NCBI GenBank assembly: GCA_027943245.1
Contig: JANDJZ010000818.1
Location: forward strand, 1 to 22,729
Direction of reading: 5' to 3'
From: Acanthamoeba sp. SK_2022b
Taxonomy: Eukaryota > Discosea > Longamoebia > Acanthamoebidae
DNA length: 22,729 bases
The position numbers were made by a program, and so were the translations under genes. This document shows, in pieces, positions 9,919-19,771 of the stretch (positions are counted from its first letter, which is position 1; each line of letters starts with the position of its first letter). A model generated the notes under the pieces. That model saw only the letters and a program-made list of their open reading frames with translations. It searched no databases and was not told the origin of the DNA.

Positions 9919-10156
9919 TGGATGTTGTGGTGGTGCTGTAGTGGTGTTGTGGTGATGATGGGGTGGTGTGGTGTTGTAGTGATGTGGTGATGTGGTGTTG
10001 TGGGTGATGTGGTGATGATGGGGTGGTGGTGTGGTGGTGATGAGGGGGTGGTGGTTAGGTGGTGGTGTGGTGTTGTGGTGGGGTGGTGTAGTGGTGTGGT
10101 GCTGTGGTGATGAGGTGGTGGAGTGGTGGTGGTGGTGTGGTGTGGTGGTGATTATG
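9919..10156. repeat. TG-rich satellite block
   Basis: Plus-strand G/T-rich satellite replacing the missing 5' half of the copia element. It contains a local tandem pair (GATGATGGGGTGGTG near 9953 and 10014). No gene is seen. Confidence 0.88.
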
Positions 10157-10335
10157 GTTGTTGTTGGTTGTTGTTGGTTGTTGTTGGTTGTTGTTGGTTG
10201 TTGTTGGTTGTTGTTGGTTGTTGTTGGTTGTTGTTGGTTGTTGGTTGTTGTTGGTTGTTGGTTGTTGTTGGTTGTTGTTGGTTGTTGTTGGTTGTTGTTG
10301 GTTGTTGTTGGTTGTTGTTGTTGTTGGTTGTTGTT
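10157..10335. repeat. Tandem 10-bp array, TTGTTGGTTG
   Basis: A nearly perfect array of TTGTTGGTTG, with occasional 7-bp truncated units (TTGTTGG) around 10235–10265 and a simpler TTG run at the end. It is much more regular than the surrounding satellite, which points to recent slippage expansion. Open frames across it (VVVGCCWLL) are compositional. Confidence 0.92.
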
Positions 10336-10640
10336 GTTGTTGTTATTGTTGGTGATAGTGATGGTGCTGGGGTGGTGGTGTTGATATTGTGGTGATGTTG
10401 TGGTGGTGTTGGTGATGTTGTAGAGGTGTGTGGTGTTGTGGTGAGGTTAAGTGGTGGTGGGGTGGTGATCGCAACACCACATCTCCACATCGCAACACCA
10501 CCACCACAACAGCCTCAACATCACAACATCTCCACATCACCACAATATCACCACAATATCACCACAATACCTACAACCACAACCACTACCACACAACCAC
10601 ACAACCACAACCACCACAACACGGTCACCATTAACACTAC
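10336..10640. repeat. Satellite, TG-rich then CA-rich
   Basis: TG-rich to about 10468, then CA-rich from about 10473. The switch has only a 6-bp inverted repeat around GATCGCAA. The CA-rich side includes ACAACCACAACC words, a slightly different register from other blocks. No gene is seen. Confidence 0.85.
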
Positions 10641-10868
10641 CACATCACCACATCACCACCTCACCACCACCACCACCACCACCACCACCACCACCACCAC
10701 CACCACCACCACCACCACCACCTGACCACCACCACCACCACCACCACCACCACCACCACCACCACCACCACCACCACCACCACCACCACCACCTGACCAC
10801 CACCACCACCACCTGACCACCACCACCACCACCACCACACCACCACCACCACCACCACCACCACCACC
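10641..10868. repeat. Long CAC trinucleotide array with CCTGA interruptions
   Basis: An almost pure (CAC)n run of about 215 bp, interrupted three times by CCTGACC (at about 10721, 10792 and 10812). It ends against copia RT sequence at 10869. Any His/Pro/Thr or Trp/Gly/Val open frame across it is compositional. Confidence 0.93.
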
Positions 10869-11192
10869 AATGGGTTCAAAATGATTGACCTAGGCATTGC
10901 AACTTTGATCCTGTCACTCAAAGTGATCTGCAGCAACAAAGAGTCAATACTACAAGCAGGCAAGATACAAGAGCTACTGCACAACTTTGGATTCACAGCT
11001 TCAAAGGCCATTGGCACGCTGATGGAACCTGGCCTCCAGCATCCTACACTCAAGAAGACACCACTGGAGCTCATTGGCGTCCCATACCAGTCAGCCATGG
11101 GAGCATCACGACTGAACATTGTGTACACAACAAATGGACTGAGTAGGCATCTGAATGCCTATGGGGGGGAACACTGGGCTGCAGTGAATCTC
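10869..11192 (+). pseudogene. Ty1/copia reverse transcriptase C-terminal relic
   Basis: A plus-strand frame starting MIDLGIATLILSLKVIC continues with KIQELLHNFGFTASKAIGT, GVPYQSAMGASRLNIVYTT and GLSRHLNAYGGEHWAAVN. This is the region after the YxDD box: the DLG..ILG motif, the PY(R)SAVGSLMYL region and the LSRF...HWAA motif. The sequence runs into CA-rich satellite at AVN/LN, where KHLFRYL would follow in a normal element. It is the same family as the minus-strand copies but in opposite orientation, and is enclosed by satellite on both sides. It lacks the catalytic YxDD and all of RNase H. Confidence 0.88.
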
Positions 11193-11281
11193 AACATCAC
11201 CACACCATCACAACACCACTACAACACCAGCACCATCACCACACCACCAGAACACCACAACAACACCACCACAACACCACC
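11193..11281. repeat. CA-rich satellite block
   Basis: About 90 bp of CA-rich satellite between the copia RT fragment and the LTR fragment. Confidence 0.85.
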
Positions 11282-11341
11282 TCATTTGGTGTTCCAGAGT
11301 GACTGTTGCTTAGAGTACCTAATAAGGTAACTCACAACAGT
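11282..11341 (-). repeat. Ty1/copia LTR fragment
   Basis: About 60 bp, nearly identical to 7936–7997 of the LTR at 7.8–8.0 kb (two or three differences), containing GTGTTCCAGAGTGACTG and ACCTAATAAGGTAACTCAC. It carries only one ACTCACAACA unit, where the longer LTR has two around its inverted repeat. It is oriented as in the minus-strand element, so it does not belong to the plus-strand RT fragment next to it. Confidence 0.8.
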
Positions 11342-12200
11342 GGGGGTGTGGTGCTGGTTTGCTGATGTTATGATGTTGTGGTGTTGTAATCAATTGGTGG
11401 TGTTGGTGGAGATGACATGGTAATTTTTGTGTTGTAGTGCTGTTGTGGTGGTGTTGTTGTGGTGATGGTGTGGTGGTGTGGTGATGTTGAGGTGTGGTGC
11501 TGTTTTGATGTTGTTATGATGTTGTGGTGTTGTGATGGTGATGTGGAGGTGATGTTGTGGTGTTGTTGTGGTGATGGTGGTGTAGTGGTGATGTTGTTGT
11601 GGGTGGTGGTGTGGTGGTGTTGTTGTGGTGTTGTTGTGGTGGTGGTGATGGTGTGGTGTTGTGGTGGTGATGTGGTGGTGGTGTGGTGATGTTGTGGTAG
11701 TGATGTGGTGGTGGTGTGGTGATGTTGTGGTGGTGATGTGGTAGTATCTTGTGCAGTTATTGTGGTGGTGATGTTGTGGTGCTGTGGCAGTGTTGTGGTG
11801 TTGTGGCGATGGTGTAGTGATGTGTGCTGGTGTGGTGGTTTTGTGGTGATGGTGTTGTTGTGGTAGTGTTGCGCTGATGTTGTCATGAGATATTGGTGAT
11901 GTGGTGATCATGTGGTGGTGTTGTGGTGGTGTTGTGGTGATTGTGGTTTTTTGTTGTTGTTCTGTGGTGATGTTGTGGTGATGGTGGGGAGGGTGTTGTG
12001 TTGTGGTAGTTGTGTGGTGTTGGTGTTGGGGTGTGGTGTGGTGTTGTTGTGGTGTTGTTGTGGTGTGGTGGGTGGTGGTGTTGGTGTGGTGTTGTTGTGG
12101 TGCTGTGGTGCTGGAGTGGTGGTGTTGTGATGGTGTTGTGGTGATGTTGTGGTGTGGTGGTGTAATGGTGTGGTGGTGTTGTGGTGTTGTGGTGGTGTGT
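11342..12200. repeat. TG-rich satellite block
   Basis: Long plus-strand G/T-rich block. The minus strand carries open frames up to 275 residues made almost only of T, H, N, P, Q and S; I treat these as compositional. It ends next to a short sequence (12206–12234) that recurs at other satellite borders. Confidence 0.9.
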
Positions 12201-13283
12201 GATAACCTAGTGTTCAAGGAGATGAGACAGTGACTCCTTTTTGGGCAAGTTTTGTGAGATGTACACCAATCAGGCTCAAAAGCTGTAAGGGGGTTGAGCT
12301 TCAGAGAACAAGGGTGAAAGAGCTAGTACTAAGAATATATTTCATGTAAAGTGTGTTTGAATTCACAGCCACATGGGAGAACACAATTGTGAGACTTGGA
12401 TTGGGTGGTGTGATTGTCCTGCCAGCCATCGTGCTGCTTGTCCCACCAATGCACAATGAGACAGGTGCGCTTGACTGTGACAATCTTGCCAATCCAGAAC
12501 TGCTCCATTGTCTCATCTTCATCTGGGCGAACAGCAACCCACAAACCTGCAGTGAAGGTGAATGGAAGTGCATCCTGTGGATTTCGCCTGGTGGCCACTT
12601 GAACATGAGTCTGGAAACAAGTCAGTGAGAGGCAGCAGAGTGTGGAGTGAGAGAATGGAATATGGTTTTTGAATCTGGACAGTGGGGGAGGGAGCCACAG
12701 CACTCTCCAAATAATGAACCTGCTGCCACTTGCAAGAAGAGGCGTTCTTTGCACTGGGCTTGCATTTCAAGCAGGACTTCCTGGGGCTTTGTGGTGGGAG
12801 TGTGTGTAGGGAACATCTGCAGGATCATCATGTGAGGGATGACAATCTGAAAGCAATGGAGGTGAAGCGAAGTGGGAGACAAACTCACCATTGGGCATGG
12901 AACTGAGCAGCTGATAGGCTTGTGACCATTCACCTGATGTGTGGAAAGCTTTGTCTCGCATCACAGGAACACCAGGGGTTCAGAGCGGCCAGAGATGTGG
13001 TGCATCTGGTTGGCCAACCAAGACTCCAGTCCCAGGCTTGGTTGAGAATGCTCAACTTGGGTGAGGAGCCCTCTTCAGTGTAGACAGACTGCAACAACTT
13101 AACAGAGTGTGCAGAAAAAAGTAACAATGACTCATTTGGCACAGTACACTTTTCACACACAAATGGAATAAAAATACACTGAGATATGTACAAGGCCTCA
13201 AAAAAAGCTTCAAATTGTGTACACTGAGGTAAAACAGTTTTGAAAATCATGTTTTGTACTTGACAAAATGCATTGGTCAACAT
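12201..13283 (-). pseudogene. Unidentified coding relic (SH3-like segment WIGKIV..VHWW)
   Basis: Several minus-strand frames look protein-like but none is intact. One holds GLWVAVRPDEDETMEQFWIG followed by KIVTVKRTCLIVHWWDKQHD (about 12545–12425), resembling small beta-barrel (SH3/chromo-like) segments seen near the ends of some transposon-encoded proteins. Upstream frames read HSQPSLGLESWLANQMHHIS, then, after a frameshift, RDKAFHTSGEWSQAYQLLSS (about 13060–12890). The region is CpG-poor like the transposons. I do not recognise the family, and a fragmented host gene is possible. Confidence 0.35.
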
Positions 13284-13675
13284 GGATAATGTTTAAATAG
13301 TTGGAACTTAGTCTCTTCTCCCTTCAAAGAAGTTTTTCAGTACCTTGGTGCAAATTGAAAACAGGTGTGTGGGTGTTGGCGATCAGCTGGGATGGCCAAA
13401 AGGTGAGAACACAAAACCTCCTCTATTATCAAATGAGAGGTCATAAATGACTGGCGTTTTTGTGTGCATTCCTTGGAATGATGCACTATCAGGGGAATTA
13501 CTCAAATTAATCGCACACAGCAATTGTAAAATCAAGGTTGCAATAATATAGGGTGGGTAAAGGCATGCCAAGAGCAATAAAACAGATTTTAATTGGGTAA
13601 AATTTCAGTTTTTGTAACAACAAAATCCATTTTAGAAGGGTGAACATCATGTCTTAATTTTTGGTGTAGCAAAAG
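13284..13675. other. AT-richer stretch, no gene seen
   Basis: Non-satellite sequence with higher A+T than its surroundings. Frames are short and unrecognisable. It separates the unidentified relic from the terminal repeats of the DIRS-like element. Confidence 0.5.
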
Positions 13676-13928
13676 TTATATTCCTCACCTCCAAGCCCTC
13701 CCTCCAGTTGCTCCACACCACACAAAATGAGAGAGAGAACACTGGGTGTTTATTCCTCCATTGCTCCTGGACTACACTCTACCCTTCCCTGCCATCCAAT
13801 CCTTGCTTTTCTCATGCTCATAAAGTTCATTCCCACGCCTGTTGGCGCAGAACTGCCCTTATATTCCTCACCTCCAAGCCCTCACTCCTGTCACTCACCC
13901 CACAAAACAAGAGAGAGAACACTGGGCG
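13676..13928. repeat. Pair of about 70-bp direct repeats beside the DIRS recombinase
   Basis: Copies at 13676–13748 and 13859–13928 share an exact 25-bp start (13676–13700 and 13859–13883, beginning TTATATTCCTCACC) and a similar end AGAGAGAGAACACTGGG. They lie just downstream, in the minus sense, of the tyrosine recombinase C-terminus. Ngaro-type DIRS elements carry split direct repeats at this end, so these may be the element's terminal repeats. That reading is inference. Confidence 0.65.
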
Positions 13929-13934
13929 CGTACC

Positions 13935-14250
13935 CAGAGAGAAGCTCAGAAGCCCATCCTGTCCAACACTCCTAACCACCACCTCCCAGGCACACAGGTA
14001 CATCTCCACCACATCACTATGCCAGCCACCAATGGCCATGATCTGCTCCTTGCTCAGGCCGCCCTCCATGGCAGCCATGGCGCCACCAATTCACAGCAAA
14101 TGGGACAATACAGTAACATGCAGCCCCACAGCTGCCACCAGGCACTTGCACACCAACATGATAGTCATTGGCCCGCCGCCAGCACACAGAAACACCAGGT
14201 CACACCACCTCATTGGGCCACCCAAAACCGCCACAGCCAAACCCAGCACC
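13935..14250 (-). pseudogene. DIRS-like tyrosine recombinase, C-terminal fragment
   Basis: The minus-strand frame reads MRWCDLVFLCAGGGPMTIML, then VLSHLLWIGGAMAAMEGGLS, then KEQIMAIGGWHSDVVEMYL. This matches the end of DIRS tyrosine recombinases: HxxRIGGA box, then G(R)W(x)SD and the nucleophile Tyr (EMYL). The box reads H-L-L-W, so the catalytic Arg is Trp, a change one C-to-T step from CGG. The first catalytic Arg and the middle of the domain are missing between the GGGPMTIML and VLSHLL segments. Family role: insertion of the circular DNA intermediate. It is clearly inactive. Confidence 0.75.
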
Positions 14251-15120
14251 ACAGATGATCAGGGCTCAATGAATACCACATGACCCCATGCCAGCTGGTA
14301 CATCTTTGACCATCATACTCACACAGCCAACACCCTGCCATCATTGCATACATCCTCCACAGGTACAGCACCACCATGGGGCACACCCAGCATACCACAT
14401 TGACAGTACCCACCAGCACTGCCAGATCCCTCCTTGTCCACCACTCCCAGTTGTTCAGCGTGCACAGCCACTCAATCTCCACCAACTTCTTCTCCAGGAT
14501 CCGAAGCTCACCTCTGGCCAGGTCCACAATCAGTCCCAATACTTCTGTAGCCTGTGTCAGCTCCCAGCAGCCCTTCGACTCCTCCCACAGCCACCCAAGC
14601 CACTGCACGTCGCACAGCTCCTCCTGTGTCCAAGCCAACACAACAAAGTCATCCAGGTTTGCCGACATGAAGATCCCCTGCCTCCGCCACTCTGCCAGCA
14701 TGCACTGCACCACCTTGGTGAAAACCCATGGGGAGATCTTGAGCCCAAAGGGGAGCACCTGGTAGTGAAACCAGCGGTTGCCGACCCAAAAACCCAGCAG
14801 CTCCCTCACCTCTGGGGCCATGATGATGTGGTGGTAGCCCTGTGCCAAGTCAAATGTGCACATCCACCAGTTCTTCCCAGCAAGGTGGGCCACCATCAAC
14901 AGGCCCTCAAACTTGCACCATCAGTCCCTAATTGCCTAGTTCACCACCCTCAGGTTGATCACCAGCCACCACTTCTTTGGGCCCTTCTTTGGCACCAGGA
15001 AGATAGGTGAGATGAAGTGAATCCCCAGTGGCTTGGTGCTGCACTTGCCCAAGTCCTCCACTGCACCATTCTTGACCAGACGCTCCACCTTGGCCATCAT
15101 CCAACTGCCCAGCTGTCATG
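14210..15120 (-). pseudogene. DIRS/Ngaro-type reverse transcriptase relic
   Basis: Minus-strand motifs in order: KVERLVKNGAVEDLGK and FISPIFLVPKKGPKKWWLVI (fingers, about 15098–14960), two in-frame stops (about 14935–14945), MVAHLAGKNWWMCTFDLAQG and YHHI (palm), VLPFGLKISPWVFTKVV, and the catalytic box NLDDFVVLA, where Y-L-D-D is usual in this family. LGLIVDLARGELRILEKKL follows in the thumb. FGLxxxPxVFTK together with LDDF distinguishes the DIRS group from gypsy elements. Tryptophans replace arginines at many positions and there are two internal stops. RNase H is missing or unrecognisable: after about 14230 the sequence passes straight to the recombinase. Confidence 0.85.
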
Positions 15121-16114
15121 GGATACGTCCACATCCTGACAGCAGCACCACTGGCACCCCATCCACCAGCCAAGAAAGCACCTGGTCCAACGCACCAATC
15201 TGCTGCCACTCATTGATGTGCTCCAGTAACTGTCCCACCACACTCAATTCCACTGCGTCATAGGTGTCCCAAGGGGCAATGTGGCCATCCTGCCAGGTCC
15301 CCACACTTGCTGACACCATGTCCACTTCCACCCACTCCACCATCTCTCCTGCTCATGGCTGGCTGCTGGCAGGCTGTATCTGCTTCTGAGCTGTGCACTC
15401 CCATACAATGTGTCCAGCACAGTTGTAGCATGCCCAATCCCAGCTCCCAGATGTTGTGGCAGCCACCAAAGGCCTGCTCAGCTGCCCCCATGGGACTTTG
15501 CCTCCACCTCAACCCCACAAAGCAGCGCCCCCCCCCACACAGTGCCCCCATCCCATTCTGGCAGGGACTCTTGGGGGGGTGGAGGGGCAGTCTTGCCAGA
15601 CTGTGTCCACCACTGGTGGCTCCAAGACACCTGGCCACTGTCATGCAGCTTGCCATGAACCTTATCACATGCCATGCCAATCGCATCCTTGAGCTCATCA
15701 ACAAACGAACCAGGCACTGCAGCAAGCTCACTAGCAGTGTCCCAGCCCTCCTGATTGCCAATGTAGACTGTAGCTGCCCACAGCTAGACCAGGCGCAAGA
15801 TGGCATTGTGACCACCGCCAATTGTCAGGGTCTGAACTGTCCACTGCCAACAGGATATGGCCAACCTGGTGTAGAAAATTGTACTGCTTCAGATTCCTTG
15901 CAGACTTCATCTCCATGACTGGCCAAGTGCGCTTTGCTGACTCCTGCCACTGTGACCAGCCTACTCCCTTAGCCAGCTTCTGGAGCAAGCCAGCCATCCA
16001 TGTGACATCACCAGACTGCTCACCTCCAGCAGTGCCTGTCTGCGTCTGGATGGCACACAGGCGCTCAGATCCTCCTGGGGAAACACACCATCGCCAGGCT
16101 CCAGCCACTGCCAC
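15121..16114 (-). pseudogene. DIRS-like gag relic with unusual zinc knuckle
   Basis: Upstream of the RT on the minus strand, one frame (16114–15731) reads RNLKQYNFLHQVGHILLAVD. After a frameshift another reads AATVYIGNQEGWDTASEL and SFVDELKDAIGMACDKVHGK (about 15775–15650). Both match the plus-strand relic at 4.4–5.0 kb. Further down, CYNCAGHIVWEC (15430–15395) resembles a CCHC knuckle but with C-x2-C-x2-H-x4-C spacing instead of C-x2-C-x4-H-x4-C. It lies in the frame of the 75-residue ORF that precedes the RT, separated from it by one stop. Stops and frameshifts rule out function. Confidence 0.6.
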
Positions 16115-16808
16115 TTGCCCCCTCTATCAGGCCCACTTTCCACCATTGGGAAGCCCAGGGTTGAATTGCCAGCTGCAATCCAAATAAAACCATTTCTGGA
16201 TCTCATTTTCTTGATCTTGCCCCAATTCCAATGACAAAACAGATGTGGACCACATACACAACAAATAAAACAATTTCTCCACCTGATTTTCTTCATGTCA
16301 CCCTTTTACCAACAACATTTGCCTCTAATATTATCCACTTGCCCATCATCTGTTGAACTGTGCACACCACCAGCACATTGGGCTCTTGTGTATGTGTACA
16401 CAGTCCCTGCAGGTACCTCAAATCTGGCATGCATTGGATTTTGATTCTTTCTCTTCTTCACCTACTTTGACCTTCTGCTCCACATTACTTCTGATCAAGA
16501 TCCTGTTATCCCACATTCCCTTTTTCTTTTCTAGCTCTCCATCTACATGCACAATATTGCCCTTCACAACATGGACATTCCTCTAAACACTGGGGATGCC
16601 ACACAGCGCCTTTCCAAGGATCACCATTGGAATCTACATCACCCCTTCTGCAGTCAATATTGCTGCATCCATCTCTCATCCTCCCTGACTCTTTGCCATC
16701 AGTGAACCCTCACCTTCCACTACTCAACTGTTCAATACTCTGATACTTGTCCTGCTCCTCCTCACATTAGGGAGTGGTGTTTGTTGTGAGTGTATCACTG
16801 AACTCAAA
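16115..16808. other. No gene seen; short direct repeat
   Basis: Unique, CpG-poor sequence with no convincing coding frame. A 35-bp direct repeat (16181–16215 and 16262–16296, about 83% identical, starting CAAATAAAAC) lies just upstream of the DIRS gag in the minus sense and may belong to the element's 5' end. From about 16440 the plus strand is pyrimidine-rich. Confidence 0.5.
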
Positions 16809-17236
16809 AATACATTCAGGAAGCAAGAACAACATCACAATACCACAACAACACCACACCATCACAATATCACCACAATTTCACCTCAACACCACAACAC
16901 CACAACAAAAACACAACAACACATCACAACATCACCACAACACTACAACAACACCACATCATCCACAGCAACACCACAACATCACCATGACATCCCACAA
17001 CCACAACATCCCCAACAACAACATCATCACCACCACAACACCACCACAACAACACCACAACCCCACACCTCAAAACCACCACACCATCACTACACCAAAC
17101 AACACCACAACATCATCACACCATAACCACTACACAATAACATCACCACCACAACATCACCACCACAACTCCACATACAACAACAGCATCACACCACATG
17201 TTGTACCAAAACTACCACCACAACATCACACATCAT
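16809..17236. repeat. CA-rich satellite block, isolated
   Basis: The last large block of the satellite, with the plus strand C/A-rich. The 154-residue T/H/N/P open frame over it is compositional. Non-satellite sequence follows. Confidence 0.9.
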
Positions 17237-17612
17237 AATGGTTAGGGGTGTGGTCAACAGAGACCTCATGGCCAAAGTGCTTCTCCACCAAACTGCTTAT
17301 GGCCACATCTCCATCTGCCACAACTGCACTTAATTGCCAAAATGAGCATTAACCAATTCCATACCTTGATATGGCTCAGGAGCTGGAGTGGCAGAAGATG
17401 TTCCCATGTAGGTCTGTAGTGGGTGTTGAGGGGCTCCTGAGGCAGTATTGTTAAATGACTGGACCTCTCACAGCAATTGACCAAGATAGGCTTGATCTCC
17501 TTGATTTACTGTACAGCTTTACTTGATGAAAAAAAAAAATCACTGCCTCATTCTCATGAGCACCAGGTTCAGTGATGTTGTGGTGATGTTGTGGTGATGT
17601 TGTGTGGTGATG
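17237..17612. other. Unidentified CpG-poor segment, A-run and short TG satellite
   Basis: 17237–17528 has no recognisable coding frame. It ends in a run of 11–12 A (about 17528–17539), the short border sequence 17541–17569, and about 35 bp of TG-rich satellite (17576–17612). The A-run next to a repeated border sequence could mark a retroposed end, but no element is identified. Confidence 0.45.
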
Positions 17613-17879
17613 TTGTGGCTGTAGGTTGGATCAGCATTGTAGATGGTGATGTAGGAGTCTTCCTGTGGTGGGAAGTTGGTGCTGCTGAGAAGAAAGAGGT
17701 AGAGTGATGGATGGAGTAGGTGTTTGTTGTCAGGAAGAGATTTAAAAGATATGACAGTGAAAAAGTGACTTTTTTGCATGTACAGAATTCAAAGGGCATA
17801 AGCACTCGGCACATTAGAGTTACCTCTGTTGGTGACTAAATATGAAGGGATGGAAAGCCAGTTGCCAAGAGCTTTGCCA

Positions 17880-19709
17880 TCAAGTGAGGTCAATCAGGGA
17901 GGTGGCACTTGGGCATTTTTCAGATGACACCTCCTCCACCACAAGAGGAGCACAGCTGCTGTAGAAGGCAAGGACCTTTGGGTGAGCTTGAAAGGCTGCA
18001 GAGCTGTAGTGGAGGAGATGCAGCCCTGCAAGTGAAGACACTCGTGATAGAGCCACATAAGCCTAGCCCTCCCCATTCATGGTTGCCTGGTGAGAGCAGA
18101 AGCACACACCTGCTCACTCAACCACACAGAAAAGTGTACCTGGCCATATTCAAACACACGCGCAAGCGAAATCTGAGCACGGTCGATGGTCGCTCCTTGG
18201 CACTTATGGATGCTCATCGCCCACGCAAGCTTAAGTGGCACCTGCCGCCGCGACTGGGAGAGAGATGTCACAAACCGAATAAGACAAGACAGGATGGAGG
18301 CGGCTGTTACGCACGGCAACGGGGGTGCCAAGAGGGTTTTCGATGGTCCACTTGGCGGGGAGGACAGTGAGAGAATCTCCTAACGCGAAGCGCACGACTG
18401 GGTACCCGTCTCGGGTTGCATCCCAGCCCAACACCACTCCTGCCGATCGATACATGCGTAACAGAGATGTCCATACCTGACTGAACCGACTAGCTGACTG
18501 TGCGCACACCAAAGAAGAGAGAAGGCACCTCGAGCACCGTTGGAGAGGCCGCGGGAAACGTCGAGGTTCTTGAGGAGCATCACCTGGGCACCCACCTTCA
18601 GCTTCAACTCGGCCGCAGCGGGGCAGTGTTGGAGGGCATCCGTCCAGGGAGCATGGCCCGTGTCAGATGCTCTGTACCGTTTCCCTTTCCCCCCCCCCCC
18701 ACACAACAGCACAAAAGACCATTGTCAACGGACAGACCAAAATCATCGCTGGCTCGGCCCAAATCAATGCCACACAAAGCTCTGGCGCAGCTGCCATGGC
18801 AAATGGTGGCTACTCATTGTCGGAGAAATAGGCACCTTTGCCTGGGAGCGCTGAGAGGCGCTGGTGGTTGAGTTCGTCAACGTTCTTGTTGGTCGAGTAC
18901 AGGCGTGTGGGCTCCAGCACCAGCGCCTCGGTCCCGGATGGAGGTGTGGAATCGCAGCCATGTGGTGTCGGCGATGGAAGAGAGGCGGCTGCGAAAAGGT
19001 TGTGTTGTGTGCAGGCCGCCAGCACACGCTCGCTCTCGGGCGAGACGATTCCCCGCCGCAATTCGTTGAGAATGGACGCGAACTGTGCGTCCTGTTGCCG
19101 GTGCACTTGAGTCAGTTCCACACACACCTCAATGGCCTCGTTCCAGCCCTGCGCCTCGAAGCAGAACCGCGCTGCTCTTTCGCCTCCACTCGGGTCCTGT
19201 GGCCTGGCCGCCTGGCGGCGTCTGGATACTGGCGGCAGCTGAACCGACGCACAAGTGTCGAGATGAGATATTGAGAGAGAGAGAGAGAGAGAGAGCGCGC
19301 GCGCGCGCTCACGCAGGTTAGCTCATAGACCAGAGGCTTGGGCAGCACTCGGGAGATTTGGGCGGGGGGGGGGCGCACTTGAAAGAAGTCTCCACAGCAG
19401 ACCAGCTGGATGCCGCCGAAGGGGCAATTCTTTCCCCGCACTACACGTGCCACGTAGTCAAGCTTGTCGAAGAGGTCGGCGTCGATCATTGAAATCTCAT
19501 CGATGATAAGTACCTTGGCTCGTTGCCACCTGCCAACACCAAGCGCGAGTCTTGAGGACGACGATTGAGACATTCCGCACGAGGACACATACCTATCTGC
19601 GCTTCCACGAGCTTCGAGTACCTTTAGGCAGGGAAGGGACGGTTCTTATCTTCGAAACACAACAGAGGCACAAACCACACACACAAACCACACACAAACC
19701 ACACACAAA

Positions 19710-19771
<62 letters not shown>

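Noticed and set aside
10031..10384. VVVGCCWLL repeat protein on the plus strand
   Set aside because: Direct translation of the 10-bp array; all frames stay open, so the frame carries no information.
11390..12217. 275-residue T/H/N/P-rich open frame on the minus strand
   Set aside because: Same compositional reason; it begins at a TTG in the border sequence, and its overlapping 172-residue neighbour in another frame has the same make-up.
14288..15010. 240-residue plus-strand open frame
   Set aside because: It is antisense to the DIRS reverse transcriptase, which has clear RT motifs on the minus strand; the plus frame has none.
19112..19588. 158-residue helicase ORF as a separate gene
   Set aside because: It reads through two real introns; the correct splice (CAA to CTGCCGCCAGTA) gives the expected FFQLPPV motif.
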